Made by a program: the position numbers and the translations under genes. Positions 61,668-64,000 of a DNA stretch of 64,000 nucleotides are shown here, one piece after another. Numbering within the stretch: position 1 is the stretch's first letter; the number at the start of each line of letters is the position of its first letter. Origin of the DNA: Holophagaceae bacterium (lineage in GTDB: Bacteria; Acidobacteriota; Holophagae; Holophagales; Holophagaceae); the NCBI GenBank assembly GCA_016710635.1, contig JADJVL010000002.1:124001-188000 (forward strand). Reading direction: 5' to 3'. The notes beneath the pieces were generated by a model, which was not told where the DNA came from, did no database searches, and saw nothing but the letters and a program-made list of their open reading frames with translations.

Positions 61668-62135
61668 TCAGTCCTGACGGCTCACCTTCACGGCCTTGAA
61701 GTGGCCGACGCCTTCGCTTTCGGAGGCGAGGCCGGGCTCCCGGGCGATGAGAAGGTGGATCCAGCGGCGTTCTCGCGGGCTCATGGGGCCAAAGACATAG
61801 CTGCCCCGCTCCCGGGCGCCCTGGGCGGCGAACCCCGCCATGGCCTTCAGTTCCTTCATGCGGAAAAGGCGGACGCCGCTGGCGTCCAGGTAGACCGCCT
61901 TGTCCTCGTCACGCTCCCCCTGAACTTCGTGCAGGAGGAACTGCAGGGCATCGAGGGCCTGTCCCTTGTTCGCGGCCAGCCAAGAGGCGTCGGCGCCCTC
62001 CACGACCAGACGGTTGGGAAAGAGCTCCTCGTCGCCAGAGGCTTCGAAGCGGGTCTCGACGGCAAGACCGAGCCGGGCGCACCACTCCTGGGCCAGGGCG
62101 GGGAGCTGTTCAAGGGGGACGGCGCGTCGGGCCAT
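61668..62135 (-). CDS. jag: Jag/KhpB-like RNA-binding protein (KH-like and R3H domains)
   Basis: A 155-residue protein between yidC and mnmE, the standard position of jag. A KH-like part (about 40-85: FPNRLVVEGADASWLAANKG) is followed by an R3H domain (about 95-150: MSPRERRWIHLLIAREPGLA, SEGVGHFKAVKV). The Jag N-terminal domain is short or missing compared with the Bacillus protein. Jag/KhpB binds small RNAs and mRNAs with KhpA. Start ATG 62135 lies 2 bases after the yidC stop. Confidence 0.85.
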   Translation of the reverse strand: MARRAVPLEQLPALAQEWCARLGLAVETRFEASGDEELFPNRLVVEGADASWLAANKGQALDALQFLLHEVQGERDEDKAVYLDASGVRLFRMKELKAMAGFAAQGARERGSYVFGPMSPRERRWIHLLIAREPGLASESEGVGHFKAVKVSRQD

Positions 62136-62137
62136 GG

Positions 62138-63751
62138 TCACACCACCACGGGAAGAGGCTGGTGGTTCCGGCGGACCCACCAGGTCTGGAGAAGGCCAAT
62201 GAGGTTGAACATCAGATAGTACAGGGCCAGGCCGGCGGGGCTCTGGGCGAAGAAGAAGACCATCATCGCCGGCATGAGCACCATCATCATCTTCCGCTGC
62301 TGGGGGTCGCCCATGGGCGGTGCCAGGGCGCTCTGGGCCACCATGCTGGCCCCCAGGAGCACGGGGAGGACGTAGAACGGGTCCTTGGCGCTCAGATCGT
62401 GGATCCAGAGGGCGAAGGGGGCCTGCCGCAACTCGAAGACGTTCGTCAGCATGGACCAGAGGGCGAGGAAGACCGGCATCTGCAGCAGCATGGGCAGGCA
62501 GCCGCCCATGGGGTTGTGGCCATTCTTCTTGTAGAAGGCCATCAACTCCTTCTGCATCTCGGCCTTCTTGGCCATGTCGTTGCCGAACTTCTCGTACTTG
62601 GCCTGCAGGGCCTTCTGGTGGGGTTCGAGGTCCTTCATGCGGAGCTGGCTGACCACCATCTTGGTGTTCAGGGGCCAGAGGGCCAGCCGCAGCACCACGG
62701 TGAAGATCAGGATCGCCCAGCCCCAGTTCCCGACCGCCCGGTGAATGGCGCGGAGGACCCAGAACAGGAATTTGGCCACGGAGCCGAAGAAGCCGAAATC
62801 CTGGACCCGGGTGAAGGCGGGGCCGAAGGCTGAAAGGAATTCGGGCTGCTTGGGACCGAGGTAGAGGCGGGCGGAGGCCTTCCCTTGTTCGGTCCTGAGC
62901 AGGAAACCCTCTCCGCTGCGCTCCGCGGCCCGGGGCAGGTCCCAGAGGGCCGCGAAATAGTGGGCCCGCTGGCTGGAGGCGGCCTTTTCCAGGCCCGCGT
63001 CCATGCCCACCTTCACGTTCGCCGGGGGCAGCTCCTTGCGCTTGGCCCCGACGAAACTGAAGAACGGGTCCTTGATCATGTCCATCCACACCACAGCCTT
63101 GATGCCCTGATCGTCGAGGCTGAAGACCCGGCCCATGTGGTTGACCTCCTTCTCGTCCTTGGGGAAGGGGAGGAGGCGCAGGGCTATAGGCTGTTTTGAT
63201 TCTAGTTGAACAAGAACATTGTGGCCGTCGAGTCGATATTCGAGCCGGTCTCCCGCCGCGTTCTGGAAGCGCACGACGGGGCGTTCCCCCGCTTCGAGGA
63301 TTTCGGCCCCGTCAAAGACCGCCCCGGCGACGCCGCCGATGCCAGGAAAGGGCCTGGAGGTGTCTTCCTTGGCCTTGTCGTCCCGAACGGTCTCATTGAA
63401 GAAACGGGTCCCGTCCGTTACCCATTCGGCCTGGAGCAGGGTGCCGTCCTGGGGCTTGAAGGTGAGCTTCAGCTCGCGGTTCGCAAGGATGACGGGTGCC
63501 AGTTGGGACGGGGGCGGCACGGCGGTGGCAGGCGCCGAAGGCGTGGACTCCCGGGCGGGAGTGTGGGCTGCTTCCGGGGCCTTGACGGCACTGGAAGTCG
63601 CCGGACCCTCCGCCTTCGCCGATGCCGATGCTGGCGCTGTGGCCGGCGCCGGGGCCGGTTTCGGGGGGTAGAGCTTGTTCATGAGCAGCGCGTTCCCGCC
63701 AAGGAGCGCCGCGCTGAGGATGACGAAGATGAGGAGGTTGCGGTTGTTCAT
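62138..63751 (-). CDS. yidC: Membrane protein insertase YidC
   Basis: A 537-residue insertase with the Gram-negative architecture: N-terminal membrane helix (residues 3-22), Ala/Pro-rich linker, a large periplasmic beta domain (about 60-320) and five conserved helices (about 325-525). Conserved pieces are NWGWAILIFTVVLRLALWPL with the hydrophilic-groove Arg, KMQ-like PHQKALQAKYEKFGNDMAKK, and NPMGGCLPMLLQMPVFLALW. A long periplasmic domain confirms a two-membrane cell. jag follows 2 bases downstream and rnpA ends 3 bases upstream of its start, so the order rnpA-yidC-jag-mnmE is intact. Confidence 0.97.
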   Translation of the reverse strand: MNNRNLLIFVILSAALLGGNALLMNKLYPPKPAPAPATAPASASAKAEGPATSSAVKAPEAAHTPARESTPSAPATAVPPPSQLAPVILANRELKLTFKPQDGTLLQAEWVTDGTRFFNETVRDDKAKEDTSRPFPGIGGVAGAVFDGAEILEAGERPVVRFQNAAGDRLEYRLDGHNVLVQLESKQPIALRLLPFPKDEKEVNHMGRVFSLDDQGIKAVVWMDMIKDPFFSFVGAKRKELPPANVKVGMDAGLEKAASSQRAHYFAALWDLPRAAERSGEGFLLRTEQGKASARLYLGPKQPEFLSAFGPAFTRVQDFGFFGSVAKFLFWVLRAIHRAVGNWGWAILIFTVVLRLALWPLNTKMVVSQLRMKDLEPHQKALQAKYEKFGNDMAKKAEMQKELMAFYKKNGHNPMGGCLPMLLQMPVFLALWSMLTNVFELRQAPFALWIHDLSAKDPFYVLPVLLGASMVAQSALAPPMGDPQQRKMMMVLMPAMMVFFFAQSPAGLALYYLMFNLIGLLQTWWVRRNHQPLPVVV

Positions 63752-63754
63752 GTG

Positions 63755-64000
63755 TCAGGCCAGGAAACAAGAAAAGGCCAGCTTCAGCTGGCCTTCGATT
63801 TCGGCGTAGGAGATGTCGCGCACGCGGGCACCTTTAGCGGGCCTGATCCAAACAAGGGGGAAGCCCTCCGGTTGCGCGGCGGCGACGGTCGCCTGGGCCT
63901 TCAGGGCCGCAAGCCACGCCATCCGGGCCTGTCGCCGAAACCTGTTCCGTTCGGTAGCGGAACCGGTCTTGCGCGGGGTCGTCGCCAGAAGCAGGGGTTG
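63755..64000 (-). CDS. rnpA: Ribonuclease P protein component (partial, 5' end off the right edge)
   Basis: The last 81 codons of RnpA, the protein subunit of RNase P. The family motif is RNRFRRQARMAW (RNR...R), with the C-terminal alpha/beta segment VRDISYAEIEGQLKLAF. It ends 3 bases before the yidC start. rpmH and possibly dnaA are expected just outside the window. A terminator-like hairpin overlaps the end of the gene. Confidence 0.93.
   Translation of the reverse strand, partial: QPLLLATTPRKTGSATERNRFRRQARMAWLAALKAQATVAAAQPEGFPLVWIRPAKGARVRDISYAEIEGQLKLAFSCFLA
63768..63796 (-). terminator. Terminator-like hairpin inside the end of rnpA
   Basis: On the minus strand AAGGCCAGC-TGAA-GCTGGCCTT is followed directly by TTTTCTTGTTTCC, a classical intrinsic-terminator shape. 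It lies within the rnpA coding end, about 20 bases before the yidC start. It could attenuate transcription between rnpA and yidC, or terminate when rnpA translation stalls. A coding coincidence is also possible. Confidence 0.5.

Overview
This is one strand-mixed stretch of a GC-rich (roughly two thirds G+C by eye) bacterial chromosome, densely coding. Gene content points to an Acidobacteriota bacterium, most likely the class Holophagae (Geothrix/Holophaga-like): a large TonB-dependent receptor with an N-terminal carboxypeptidase-regulatory-like domain, an M2 (ACE-like) peptidase, DUF4388 signalling proteins and an NADH dehydrogenase nuoABC start. The lineage is an inference. The right edge (rnpA-yidC-jag-mnmE), parAB in the middle and two parS-like sites suggest the replication origin is close, probably just beyond the right end.

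Layout. 1-1452 (-): start of a nuo operon (nuoA, nuoB, partial nuoC). 1703-8128 (+): TonB receptor, then a compact type II fatty-acid/polyketide-like set (acyl carrier protein, FabZ-like dehydratase, active ketosynthase, ketosynthase-like partner without catalytic residues) and a SPOR-domain protein. 8190-16971 (+): a lysine riboswitch followed by dapE-asd-lysC-dapB-dapA-dapD-dapC-lysA, nearly the whole succinylase route from aspartyl phosphate to lysine; only dapF lies elsewhere (31441-32241). Genes in this operon mostly overlap by 4 bases. Between asd and lysC sits a partial second copy of the lysC start plus a 71-base hairpin. 17035-22071 (-): a 1305-residue secreted repeat protein and a decayed truncated paralog. 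22273-26505: a membrane protein, a YjbQ-family protein, a fusion of an L,D-transpeptidase (YkuD) domain to a Mur ligase, and two small proteins. 26506-35348 (-): CDF transporter, folC, accD, parB, parA; then dapF, ftsB-like, enolase, and a TrpC-like barrel fused to a histone-H1-like Lys/Ala tail. 35561-44698: upp, DUF4388/TPR protein, Ser/Thr kinase, rnc, a HisA-like protein, a frameshifted gene, M2 peptidase. 44715-50514: phospholipase D-type protein, SHOCT protein, OsmC, lipoprotein, diguanylate cyclase, nrdR. 50563-57132 (+): lon, ftsY, ribD, lipoprotein. 57134-64000 (-): thiS, a Cys/Met-metabolism PLP enzyme, a small membrane protein, gatB, mnmE, jag, yidC and partial rnpA.

Most interesting items: the cytoplasmic-looking YkuD-Mur ligase fusion (a plausible one-protein peptidoglycan recycling enzyme), the degenerate TrpC barrel fused to a histone-like tail with a strong internal start for the tail alone, the lysC leader, and the ketosynthase partner with Glu at the active-site Cys position. 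No tRNA, rRNA, CRISPR array or complete transposable element was seen.
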